DNA of 64,000 nt from the NCBI GenBank assembly GCA_013365365.1, contig JABVXU010000218.1, positions 25,007 through 89,006 on the forward strand. Reading direction: 5' to 3'. The stretch's first letter is position 1, and the number at the start of each line of letters is the position of its first letter. This document shows positions 26,401-36,500 of this stretch, one piece after another. Below the pieces are notes generated by a model. The model had not been told where the DNA came from. It saw only the letters and a program-made list of their open reading frames with translations, and did not search any database. The DNA is from Cruorifilaria tuberocauda. Lineage: Eukaryota > Nematoda > Chromadorea > Rhabditida > Onchocercidae. The position numbers and the translations under genes were made by a program.

Positions 26401-27747
26401 TTTATGACTTATTGCACTTTTCATGCAACTTCAGGAGAGAAGAAAAGAGAGTTAGTAAACAAGAACGATACAATCAGTAAGTTAACATTGGGTGAAAATG
26501 AATTCCTCAGTAATTACTTCGCCTATAAATGAGCGCATCTTTCAAACATTACTTCTTAAATAATTTGCATAAACGGAGAAAGATTACACCATCATTCTGA
26601 TGGCTTCATACTTATACTTAATTTATACTTAATTGAACACGTCTACAGAACGATCGAAACCGCATCCCCAAAAGTAACACAAAATCCGATAAAAGTACAC
26701 GTTCCAATGCTTCTTGGCATTTTGTTTTTTCATAGCACTCCTTCTTGGTGATCCATTTTCAGACCATTCAAATATGCAGAAATCTGAAAGATTCATTGGG
26801 GTCAAGATTTCGGATAAGTGGGCTTTGATAAGGCTGGAGTAAATTCTGTCAGTTGGATTGCGGGAGACGTGGTGTGGTAGTCGGCATAAGGAATCAGTAA
26901 CTTTAGAATTCTCATGATTTTGAGGTACTTAGGTGATAGTTTGTAAATAATTTTCGAATTACTGAAGAAATCATTCAGATGGTTTTATGATTTAAAATTG
27001 TGTTATCTTGACGATAACGGAGCATAGCAGCAAAAGGGAATGTGATTGAGAGGATGTCTAGGGAATAATTGCTAAAGTAGAAAGTGAAGATGCTTCAATT
27101 TCTTTATCTAAGGAGTAGTTATTTCAAGAACTGATTGGAATGGAATAAAATTGGGAGGAACTAATACATACTCGTCAGAAGGGGATTTTCAAATGATTGT
27201 TATTGAAAATCTGAAATCTGTAGTATTAGATTTACATCTTTTTAAAGCTTTGATTTGGTTACTTAGAAAGACATATTTCACTGCTAGAACTGATCAAAAT
27301 GATGGTTAGACATCATGAGCTTCTTTGGCGGCAAGTAATATTTGGTCACGTTTGTGTTACTGATTGCCGAAACATCGCATTCTAAAAATTTTCGGAATTT
27401 TAGAAATTTGGAGCATGTGTATTCTCAGGCAATTTCATTCCCACCATTTCGCAAATGAAATTTTATTATGTGGTAGTATTAAGCTTTGAAGACCTTTCTA
27501 ATGAATTAAGTAAGTCATATTCATTTTAAATGTCCTATATCATCATTTTTGGGCATATTATACTGAGCCGCATTCTAAAATATTAACATGTTTTTTTTAC
27601 TGACATGGAATTAGTAAGGTAAGTGAATAATTATATGTGACGTATATAAGATCAGAAAAGAACTTCGAATACATCAGAAAATGTATCTTACTAAAATTTC
27701 TGTATATTATAGTGAATGGGGATGAAATTTAAACAAAGACCTAGAAA
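26401..27747. other. Divergent upstream region
   Basis: This 1.3 kb separates the starts of the PDZ locus (-) and SEN54 (+) and should hold both promoters. It is AT-rich, with no gene, TATA box or repeat that I can support. Confidence 0.45.
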
Positions 27748-28686
27748 ATGAAATCCCACTTCAATTATGCATCAGAAAGTGAACGAAGCAACCAGAAGCT
27801 AACTCTGATCGATTATAACGCTGAAGATAAAAACTTCAAAGCGATTCAGTTGCGAAATGCTTGTGAAATGAAGATGGGCATCAGGCGAAAAGACGGTCAT
27901 TATTTTTTCGTAGAAGAAGTGGTTTGGATGGTCGAAACTGGTTTGGCTGTTGTTCTTCATCATGGAATACAATTGTCTGTACAAGAATGCTATCGATTAC
28001 TTGAGACATTTCTAATTACACCTGAGAAATTTCTTGTTTACTCATACTTGAAACGTGCAGGCTATATCGTAGTACCTTATAAGGCTTTTGAAATTTCTGT
28101 AAATGGCGGTAATGGTGAGCGATGGAAGGCTGCACCAAAATTCCTCTTCCCTGTTAATCTTCTGAATCAGTTTCCCACTGACAAGTCGATGAAACCGACA
28201 GTAACTAATTTTCGCCATAATCCAAAATTAGTGGAAGTATTTGGTATATCCGATGATTTCCCTGCGTTAAACATCGATTCATTTCGGTGGAGTAAGCATA
28301 GTGAAGTCCAAAAAAATTCCAAGGAAATCTTGAGACCTCGTTACTGGCCAAGTTTCGACCAGTTCTCTGATCATGTCCCCACTTGGTTGGATTACCGTAA
28401 GGAGCGAGCAAAAATATTGAAATTGAATTCTGTAAAGGATATATCAGACTCAATTTACTTGCCTATCGATTATAATATTTATGCAGGAGGTCGTACATTT
28501 TGTCGTAATCTTTCACCAAAACCAATATATCGATTGTTGGTTGTGGACATTCATGTTCCATTCCCATCTGTTTCTGATTTGCATTGGTTAAGTTCAAAGA
28601 TTCCTGATGGAAGGTTGATAATAGCTGCTGTTCAACAAACTGCCATTGTATTTTATAACATTGATCATCAAACATTGTGTCTATAA
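27748..28686 (+). CDS. TSEN54: tRNA-splicing endonuclease subunit SEN54
   Basis: SEN54 is a non-catalytic subunit of the nuclear tRNA-splicing endonuclease, which cuts introns from pre-tRNA. This single uninterrupted frame encodes 312 residues from ATG 27748. Residues about 20-115 match the SEN54 N-terminal domain: RKDGHYFFVEEVVWMVETG, then LHHGIQLSVQECYRLLE and the FLVYSYLKRAGYIV strand. The C-terminal part (about 245-310) ends in the compact LIIAAVQQTAIVFYNI strand expected of the nuclease-like fold. The middle is divergent. Lack of introns is unusual among its many-exon neighbours, although the intact frame argues against a processed pseudogene. It diverges from the PDZ locus and is followed by a convergent small frame 60 bases away. 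Confidence 0.85.
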   Translation: MKSHFNYASESERSNQKLTLIDYNAEDKNFKAIQLRNACEMKMGIRRKDGHYFFVEEVVWMVETGLAVVLHHGIQLSVQECYRLLETFLITPEKFLVYSYLKRAGYIVVPYKAFEISVNGGNGERWKAAPKFLFPVNLLNQFPTDKSMKPTVTNFRHNPKLVEVFGISDDFPALNIDSFRWSKHSEVQKNSKEILRPRYWPSFDQFSDHVPTWLDYRKERAKILKLNSVKDISDSIYLPIDYNIYAGGRTFCRNLSPKPIYRLLVVDIHVPFPSVSDLHWLSSKIPDGRLIIAAVQQTAIVFYNIDHQTLCL

Positions 28687-28746
28687 ATGAACACATCATT
28701 TTTGCTCTAGATGCAAAGAGTAATATATTTCGGGTCATGGATTTAA

Positions 28747-28950
28747 TTAAATGTACTCTGTCATTGTCAACGATTTTTTAATACCCGAACGCTGATTATA
28801 TTTGTTAGTGTCCAGTTTTTCTTGTATTGCCTTCGTTTTATTGTTCTTTCGGGATGAAATTTTCCGAAGTTCTGTCGTTAAAATAATTTTACTCAGTTTT
28901 TTCTGTTGAATTGGTTCAAACTTATAAATGTTCACTGGCACATCTGACAT
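28747..28950 (-). CDS. Small Lys-rich hypothetical protein
   Basis: An ATG frame of 67 codons (start 28950, TAA 28747-28749) lies tail to tail with SEN54, 60 bases between the stops. The product begins MSDVPVNIYKFEPIQQKK and is strongly basic, with a central RKISSRKNNK segment and no hydrophobic span. The composition looks more like a protein than neighbouring random frames and the ATG context is good (GAGGAATG), but I recognise no family. A plus-strand frame overlaps its 5' end and runs on to about 29198; it looks like chance. Confidence 0.35.
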   Translation of the reverse strand: MSDVPVNIYKFEPIQQKKLSKIILTTELRKISSRKNNKTKAIQEKLDTNKYNQRSGIKKSLTMTEYI

Positions 28951-29838
28951 TCCTCGACCATCAAAATATCGGTTTCATTTTAAAGCGAACCGCACTTGTC
29001 ATTATCGTGCCTAAAACATTTGATATCACACTGGATTGTTTGATTTATGGATTCCTGAATTTTAATAGAAAACTGGAAATTTGGAAAAGAACGAAATCTC
29101 GGTATTTTTTATTAACATGTGCAGATACATTTACTCAAGTTCCTGAGAATCAATTTTTGCTCTATCAGTTTCACATGAGTCATTCTGAAGCGGGTTAGAA
29201 ATTGTATTTATGAGTCACTCTCATTTGAATAAAAATTTTATTTGAGTTGATTCTTCAAGTGATATTGGTTACGCCACAGTGCGGAATGTCTGCATATAAA
29301 TTCCTACCGTTATACCGTTTAGTTTATCAAATGCGATTCTAGTGCATTTTCTACTTTTTTTGGAATTAGCACGACAGGAAAGCTATAGAAAGTTATATTT
29401 ATGGTTTTTTCATTTTATTCTTTTTTTAAATTCATGATCTTTTTCTTCTTTGATATCTTCTGATACGTTTTCTTCTTCGAAGTTGGTTTAAAGTGAGTTG
29501 TTATAAATGTAGTTTTAATAGGATCGCTAAAATATTGGAATGAACTAAATAAGAAAAATAGTTCCTTATAAATTAATTTAAGGAGTACATTCATAAAGCT
29601 TATGAAATATGTTTAAGCCTGTTGTAAATGAAAGGGAAATTAGCTTCATCAATCACAATTTATAGATATTCATTTAAGTTGAAGGGAATTCGTATTCTAG
29701 TAGCAGGGGGTTGTTATCTCGGCATTTGTAATCATAATAAATCACAAAAGACTTTAGGAAGACATCGTCGATTCATTGTATCGAATATACTGTAGTTTCC
29801 ATTTTCGAATTAAAGGGCTTTTTCAAAGATTGATTTTC
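28951..29838. other. Intergenic region before mzt-1
   Basis: About 0.9 kb of AT-rich sequence with pyrimidine runs (TTCTTCTTTGATATCTTC near 29450). No gene supported; it should include the promoter of the mzt-1/sgf-29 pair. Confidence 0.4.
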
Positions 29839-30344
29839 ATGAGTTTCCAACAATCTGGCTTGAAAGAAAATATTCACTTGTCTGAGGAAACCACTGAATG
29901 TAAGTCGTTCATTTATAAACTTTCATAATGTTTGGTCAGCGTGCCTGATCTCATTTGGTTTCTGCAAGTGGGCTTGCTCTAAAAAAATGAGAATTTAGAA
30001 AATAACTTCCCAAATCAAAATTTAGTACTGGTTTTCAGTGGTCGAAAGTTTAGCTCTTTTGCTTCGTGTTCCTTTGACATCATCCCAGTTGTCGATTTGC
30101 GTGGAACTACTACAGAAAGGTGTTTCGCACCGAAGTCTTGTTGACGCTATAACCCGCTATTCTGGGAAGGTTCATTCTTTTTTTCCGTTGAAATTCTATC
30201 GAACCAACTAGTTTATTATAATTTTAAGTAGAAGTAAACAAATGTATATTAATCGCATATCAAACAATATGAATTTCTTTCATTCAGCTCAGTTATTTCG
30301 GGATTTTAATCAAATTTCAGAGACCTAAAAAGGAAACCAAGTAA
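29839..30344 (+). CDS. mzt-1: MOZART1-like mitotic-spindle organizing protein
   Basis: MOZART1 proteins are tiny subunits that bind the N-termini of gamma-tubulin complex proteins and help recruit the complex to centrosomes. Exons 29839-29899, 30039-30169 and 30321-30344 join to 71 residues. The core (about residues 20-62) has the family pattern: a helix ending LRVPLTSSQLSICVELLQKG followed by VSHRSLVDAIT, comparable to the conserved LxxxxLSICVxLxxxGxxxxxLxxVI. The last exon encodes only RPKKETK before TAA. If the second intron is not removed, the frame runs on and stops at a TAG near 30211, giving a different tail. The stop of the spliced form lies 8 bases before the sgf-29 ATG, so the two genes share a junction. 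Confidence 0.75.
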
Positions 30345-30352
30345 GTAGAAGA
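30311..30352 (+). promoter_or_regulatory. Shared splice acceptor at the mzt-1/sgf-29 junction
   Basis: CAAATTTCAG ends at 30320. It can act as the cis acceptor of the last mzt-1 exon. It is also the only strong acceptor just upstream of the sgf-29 ATG (30353), leaving a 32-base leader if a spliced leader is added there. A second AG (CATTCAG) lies about 30 bases upstream. Confidence 0.5.
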
Positions 30353-32593
30353 ATGCGTCGAAATAAGCGTCATCGAAATAGTGATTTGGATGAAGATGAA
30401 CGAAAATTACAGATCGCATTACAAGATATCCATAAGAAGGTCTCACAAGAATTTCATGTTCAAAATGATTACCTTTCTTGATGTTCAACCTAAACATTTG
30501 TATGAGAATGATAGAGTAACGAAACGATATTAATGGAATTTCAAAGTAAACCAGGAAAAGCAGAGAAAATTTTTCATTTTTGTGATCAAGATCAAATAGA
30601 TCATTCTGTCAACCTCCGATTGTGAAGTAAATGAAAAGCGTTTAGATTTCTTCCAGAAAGCTCATGTTCAGCTTATCTTGCCAAGATTGACAGATGTACC
30701 GAATGGTCAAGATAATTTTGGTCATTGTGTTGATGGATAGTTTATTAGAGTCCATTAACATTATTCAAATCAGCAGCTGTAGTAAGAATAAGTTATAGAC
30801 TGTAGATTTTTGGATAAAAAAAGATTAAATTTATGTCTCATCAAAACCTAGTTCATTTCACAGTAAAAATTTGAAATTTCTAAAATTACAAATATCTCAC
30901 TTTTCAAGTACAATTTTGGAGTAAAGATATTTGTAATTTTTTTCGATTGTGTTTTAAATGTTATAATATTTTATAGATGAAGTTAGTAATTCCGCTGAAG
31001 AAGAAAGTTAACGAATCATTATCCGCTCTGCAAGAATTAGTTGATAAGAATAAGCTCAGCATTGGATGCAAATTAAATGGTCCTGTGCGAGGCCGAGTAT
31101 TAAATCTGTATGAAAACGGTATTCATTGGATTTTATTTGTGGACATATTTGCTAAATGAATTGCTTTTAGCGAATTTCAAAAATTATTTTCGGTCTCAAT
31201 TTTCTCTATATTTCTTTCTGCCTTTTTTTTAAAATTCTTATTCTGAAATAATTTAACCAGCAAAAGTAATAATAGAAGGCATGAAGTTTTCTGTTTTTTC
31301 CATATTTTAATGTTTTTTATTATATTATCGAGCGACAGTTGCAAGAAGGTTTTTTTTTACTTTTTTTTTTACGAGCGACAGTTGCAAGAAAGTTTTTCTT
31401 TTTAGAATTGTATTTCCATGAAGAAAAGTTTGTCTTGTATTTTTTCAAACTTTTCCTCAATGGAATTTCCCAAGCAAAATTAGAGGTTGTGTTGTTAAAT
31501 TTAATTTATTATTTCGATATATATTTGAATACTTTTTTCCTAAAATTTGGTCCGTATATAAGCTATTATTTTGGTTTATTTGATAGTTGAAATGTTACTG
31601 ATTTATAGAATAATTTGTTCAGCTAAAAAAGCCTGTGAAATGGAAGTTACTTGCGTAAGAAAACTTTTGGAGGATATCGAAAAGTTACGTAAGAAAAGAT
31701 ATGAATTACAACGCATTAATCTTGTGGGTCGTGGCGAACTGATGCAAATGTTGTCGCAGAATGCACGTACTGCTCCGCTTTGGATTGGACCTCCAGATAC
31801 TTATCCACCAGCATTAGTTGGTGCAATTCCAGCACCTGTATCAATGTCTTTGAAGGTTTCGTTTTGAAAATCAAAACTCAGTTCTATTCTCGATAAAAAG
31901 ATTTTGATTCAATCTTTTTTTGGAAATTATTTCAATATATTGTTTACTAGGATATAATGTTTTAGATTGGTATGGAAGTAGCCGCATTCATCGATGGAAT
32001 ATGGATGCTTGCTGAGGTAACTGGTGTTTTTGCAGCTTCTAAGTACGAAGTTAAAGATATTGATGATGAACAAAAAGCTAAATACATTGCTCGAAGAAGT
32101 CGTATGATTCCGCTACCTCGATGGCGAGCAGATCCTATGCGTGACAGTCATGCGCTGTTTCCTGTAGGTGCCATTGTGCTCGCACTTTATCCCCAAACAA
32201 CATGTTTTTACAAGGTAAATTATCAAAGTATTAGACTGTAAGAAGATTTATCGAAAGAAAAAGGCCAATTTAAGTTAGGTGTTGATTTGTTATAGCAAGA
32301 TACAGTGGATAAGGTACAACTAAAATTCGGGATTTCGGTCGGAATTAATTTTTTTTACATATGAAAAATCAGCTCAAAAATAAGAATTCGTGTTGTTCTT
32401 TTTCTTATAAGATGCATTTCATATTTAGGGAGTAATCGATCAGTTACCACTTACGGCAGTTGATGATTATTTGGTAGCGTTTGAGGATTCAGCTTTTCCA
32501 CAGGGTTATTCACCGCCTCTTCCAGTCCCCCAACGTTATGTTCTCACTCATAAAGTGCCAAAAATATATAAACGGCGTGCTGCAAAGAAATGA
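30353..32593 (+). CDS. SGF29: SAGA-associated factor 29 (SGF29)
   Basis: SGF29 is the tandem-Tudor reader of methylated histone H3 Lys4 in the SAGA and ATAC acetyltransferase complexes. Exons 30353-30439, 30977-31118, 31623-31855, 31966-32214 and 32429-32593 join in frame to 291 residues, the usual size. The N-terminal third is helical and charged, as in the family. Then come the PLWIGPPDTYPPALVGAIPA linker and the Tudor region from about residue 155: WMLAEVTGV, YEVKDIDDE, RRSRMIPLPRW, ALFPVGAIVLALYPQTTCFY and the second-Tudor signature FEDSAFPQGYSPPLPVPQRY. The aromatic residues of the YPQTTCFY motif that line the methyl-lysine pocket are kept. AATAAA overlaps the stop codon (32593-32598). 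The start is 8 bases after the mzt-1 stop. Confidence 0.93.
31329..31390. repeat. 43-bp tandem duplication in an sgf-29 intron
   Basis: CGAGCGACAGTTGCAAGAA occurs at 31329-31347 and again exactly at 31372-31390, separated by a T-rich spacer. It lies inside the second intron and does not touch coding sequence. Confidence 0.9.
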
Positions 32594-32598
32594 ATAAA
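32593..32598 (+). terminator. Poly(A) signal AATAAA of sgf-29
   Basis: AATAAA begins on the last base of the sgf-29 stop codon, giving a very short 3' UTR. Confidence 0.5.
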
Positions 32599-33524
32599 TC
32601 CAAGTTGATCTAGCAAAAACATTTTTATCCTAATTAATTCAGGACATATATCGCCAATTTAATGATTTTGCTGATTAAATGGAAATATATAATGTTCGGT
32701 GTGCATTTTTTATCAAATGACCTTGTATGTAATCATACTAAAGATATGTGCAAGTGAGTATACAAAAAACAGTATTTTTAAATGGCCTAGCAAGACTACA
32801 TTTCCACATTTTTTTTCTTTTGAAGAACTATAAGAATCTATCAAAGACTTTTTCACTACATAAATGTTTTGTTTCTTTCCCACGCTGCTTTCCAGCCTTT
32901 ATTTACTTTCCTCGTTTTCCAAATCCCATCTAACCATCATCCTCTTCATTGAAATGTTTTGTTGGAATTTTATCGGAAAATTATCATTGATGTCATATTT
33001 ATATTGTCATTGCAGTGAATTTCCAGACGTTCAACTAATCTTTTTGAAATATTATTTTGGTGAAATCAATTATGTAAGGAAACTGAATATGTTAGATGTA
33101 TACAGTTCGGTGCGGCTTACGAGTATGTGAGGGGTAGAATTCTATGTTTTTATGCTACCTGCTATTTCATTATTTTTAATCATTCGTTATTAGTTTATTT
33201 GCTACTTTTATCTATGATGTAAACAAATCGGTTGTTGGTATAATTTACCTGTACAGTTCATTTTTTGTAATTTCGTTATCGCATTATTAGCAGTTTGATC
33301 GATAAAGCAGTTATGTTCTATGCCATTTACAAGCACACGAAGTTGACTTTATCTTTTTGATTATCTGAGAAGTATTGTGAGCTGAATGGTTGACTTTATG
33401 CTTATGCATGACTGAATCTGTAATTTATGCATGTCTTTGTTATGCTTTTAAATCATATTTAATCGGTTTATTTATAAGATCCTCATGTGGGAATAAAAAT
33501 CGTGAAGTTGAGAACTATACACGA
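32599..33524. other. Intergenic region between sgf-29 and TAF1B
   Basis: AT-rich, 0.9 kb, with no recognised gene. The frame entering the TAF1B start from upstream is open for about 45 codons, but the Cys-rich zinc ribbon only begins after the ATG at 33525. Confidence 0.4.
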
Positions 33525-36500
33525 ATGTCAGAATATTGTAGCAATTGTGGTGCGACAGATTTCACTCCTGTAGATGGTTTTTTCTATTGTGCAGTGTGTA
33601 ATACGCAATCACAGGTAAGAAAATATGAAGCTTTTTTATTTATGATGAAAGTGAAGGAAGCGTAGCAATAATGTTGAGAACAGTAAGTAATTAGAAGGAA
33701 AGTTCATGTGTTTAATAGCACTTATATATCGGTTCATCAGATTAGTTTGGACTCATTTTTTTATATTTATATTTTGACTGTTTTTTCAATGATTCTGTTA
33801 TAGTAAGGTCTTTGAAAAGATTTAACGATGAATTGAGAATTGTTCTCAAATGCATTTTTATGCTGTATTTATGCAGGTTCTTCGTGAATTTGATCATGAC
33901 GATGGCGGATTTCCAATGTCGACAGCATCAACGAAGATCCATCAAAGGAAAACCAAGGCAGGCAAAGGTGAAAGAGAAAAAAAGGTTGAAGTAGTGTACT
34001 TTCATTTCATTATTTGGGCATTTTTCTGTTTTAACGAAGAAAACAAATTTCCTCGTAATTAATGGGAGGTAAATCAGAAGTTCCATAAGCAATAGTCGAA
34101 AAATAATTGTATGAAATGCATTCTAGGACAATAACTGGAAATTTTCTAATCTTAGTTTAGGAAGAAGAAGCAGTTGATGAGGACTATCATTTGCCAGCCT
34201 TGAAACAGGATTTCCCGGCATATCTTGGACATGCGGGTTTGCGGCTAGCAACATTTACAAAATTACTTTCGCAGTTTTCGGCTATACTAATTCGTGACTT
34301 TGGTGTGCCAGAATGCATCAAGGCGTGTTATTAATTTACTATCTCGAGGTTTAAATGCGTAATAAGAAATATATAAATTTCTGCAAATTTCTGTAAATTA
34401 TAAATTTATATAATTCTGTTCTAAAATGAAAATAATAAACTGCAAGCAATGTCGCATTCAAGTATTACAAGTAATCCGCTTTTTTATGTTTTGACCGATT
34501 TATTTTACCATTCGATTCATCAAAATATTCTTTTCTATTCTTGGTAAGTTTGTGAAAATTGGATAAGTGAAATTTGTTTGTCATCGATCGTTTAGCCTTG
34601 TGATTTCTCATGTTTTAGTGTCATGTGCTTAATATCCTGCAGCATTATCTTCAACATTTCCGAATAGCATTCTGCAAGGAAGAACTGGATGACGAAAACT
34701 CATATTGTCCATTAGTAAAGAACGAAAAATAGTAAGCGATAATATAATTTGATTAGGTTTAATCTCATCAGAATATCAATAAAACAAATTTAAATTACAA
34801 TTTAAATTATATAAATTATTTTTCCTCCATTATTCAATATAGACAAAACTACTTTAAATCCGGTTCTTGATAACCGTTATTATTATCGGATTTGATAATA
34901 TTTCTATTAAATTTTCAGCTTGTTTTATAATTAAGTGAAATGTAAATATATATGCAATATTATGTTTTTTGTTGTTTACGTCGTAACTTCTAATTGGGGG
35001 ATTAAAATATGTCAAGATACGAGATTCATATCAACATAAATGGAAATTCTTCCACAATCATAATTTAATTTATTGCAGTGAAGCACAAAAAAAAGCAAAG
35101 GAGATGAAAGTTAAAGCGAAAAAAGAAGCGCAGTTGAGGCGTGGTGATAATATTATGTCGTTAATATCAACTTCAGATATCACAGCAAATCTGGATGTTC
35201 GTGTTCATGACCTCGATATGGTACGTTCATTATTTCAATTTTTTCAGTGCTCAATTTTTAGTACTGTTCAGGATCGAACTTCAACTCAGTACGTGGTCAT
35301 CACCGAAGTTAAAATCCAGCACTGCAGTATATTTGAGATAATAAATGTAAAATGATCTTCCATTTGAAAGAGTGTCGTTTTAAAAGAATGGAGTGCTAAT
35401 TGCAGGTTAAATGGTTATTTATTTTTGTTTTATTTTCTCAAATGTTTTTAAGGATGATCTGGAAGCTATAGTAGAAAAGCGAACGAAATTATCAAAGGAT
35501 GCGTTTTCTACAGTAAGTTCTCCTGCTTCTTTAATTTTGAAAAATTTTCAGTTTTTCGGAACGCTTGAAAAAATTTATTAGCATTTTGTCAGTTTTTATT
35601 TGATGAAAGATTAAGCTATCTTTGTGATTTCAATTGTAGGATTAGGACATGCATAACTGACATAAGCAGATAGAACGAAATGGAGTACTGCAGGTAAAGT
35701 GTATTCTCCGATTAGCAATGGCATTATCCATGAGATTTTTTTTGTTCCATATATAAAACTTATGAACCATAATGATTTGTAGTATTGATTTGCGGCCGTG
35801 AACTTATCTAACCATTTTATTTTTCAGCTCTTGCGCGTTCCAATGAGTACTGAAATTATCATGGTCATCCTTTATTTGGGATGTATACTGTCTGGTGCAA
35901 ATTGGGTGTTATTATCTGATGTTACAAGGTATTTACAATATCTTTTTTTCCAGAAATTCGAGATTAAGAAGGAAATTATTTTCCATTATTTTTCATACGA
36001 GAGAATTTGCAAATATTTTTCAGATGGTTTCGTGAAGGCCGATTTCCAATATCGTTATTTCAATCTGCAGCTTTACTTGTTGGCGGGAAAGGAAACGATA
36101 TTTTCAGTGCGAAAGGGTTTTCTTATTGTCCAAGAACACCAGTATGTTCGTTTTGCCATTTTTAGTTCAGGAAAACGAATGATATATTTTCATAGCGCTT
36201 TTATTATTTGAAGCTTTTTTCATCGCCTCATGCAAAACCACTTTATGAAAATAGCCAAATACGGGCAAAGTTTTTTTGCGGAATTTCATAAAGGAAAATT
36301 TGAGTCAGATAAGATCATTTGAGAGCCACAACTCATTTGTGTTGTCAGTAGGCAACTTCATGATCACTCTGCTGAGAAGTAGGAAATAAATTCATTTTTT
36401 TTCTTCATTTTTTCATTTCTTCTTCATTTTTTTATTCCATTTAACTATTTCAGACGATGCCGCTACACGAATACATACGAACGATTATGGTGGTTGCCCA

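Noticed and set aside
33390..33524. Upstream extension of TAF1B by 45 codons to a non-consensus start
   Set aside because: The extension is Cys/Tyr-rich without a motif. The ATG at 33525 directly precedes the zinc ribbon and fits the family.
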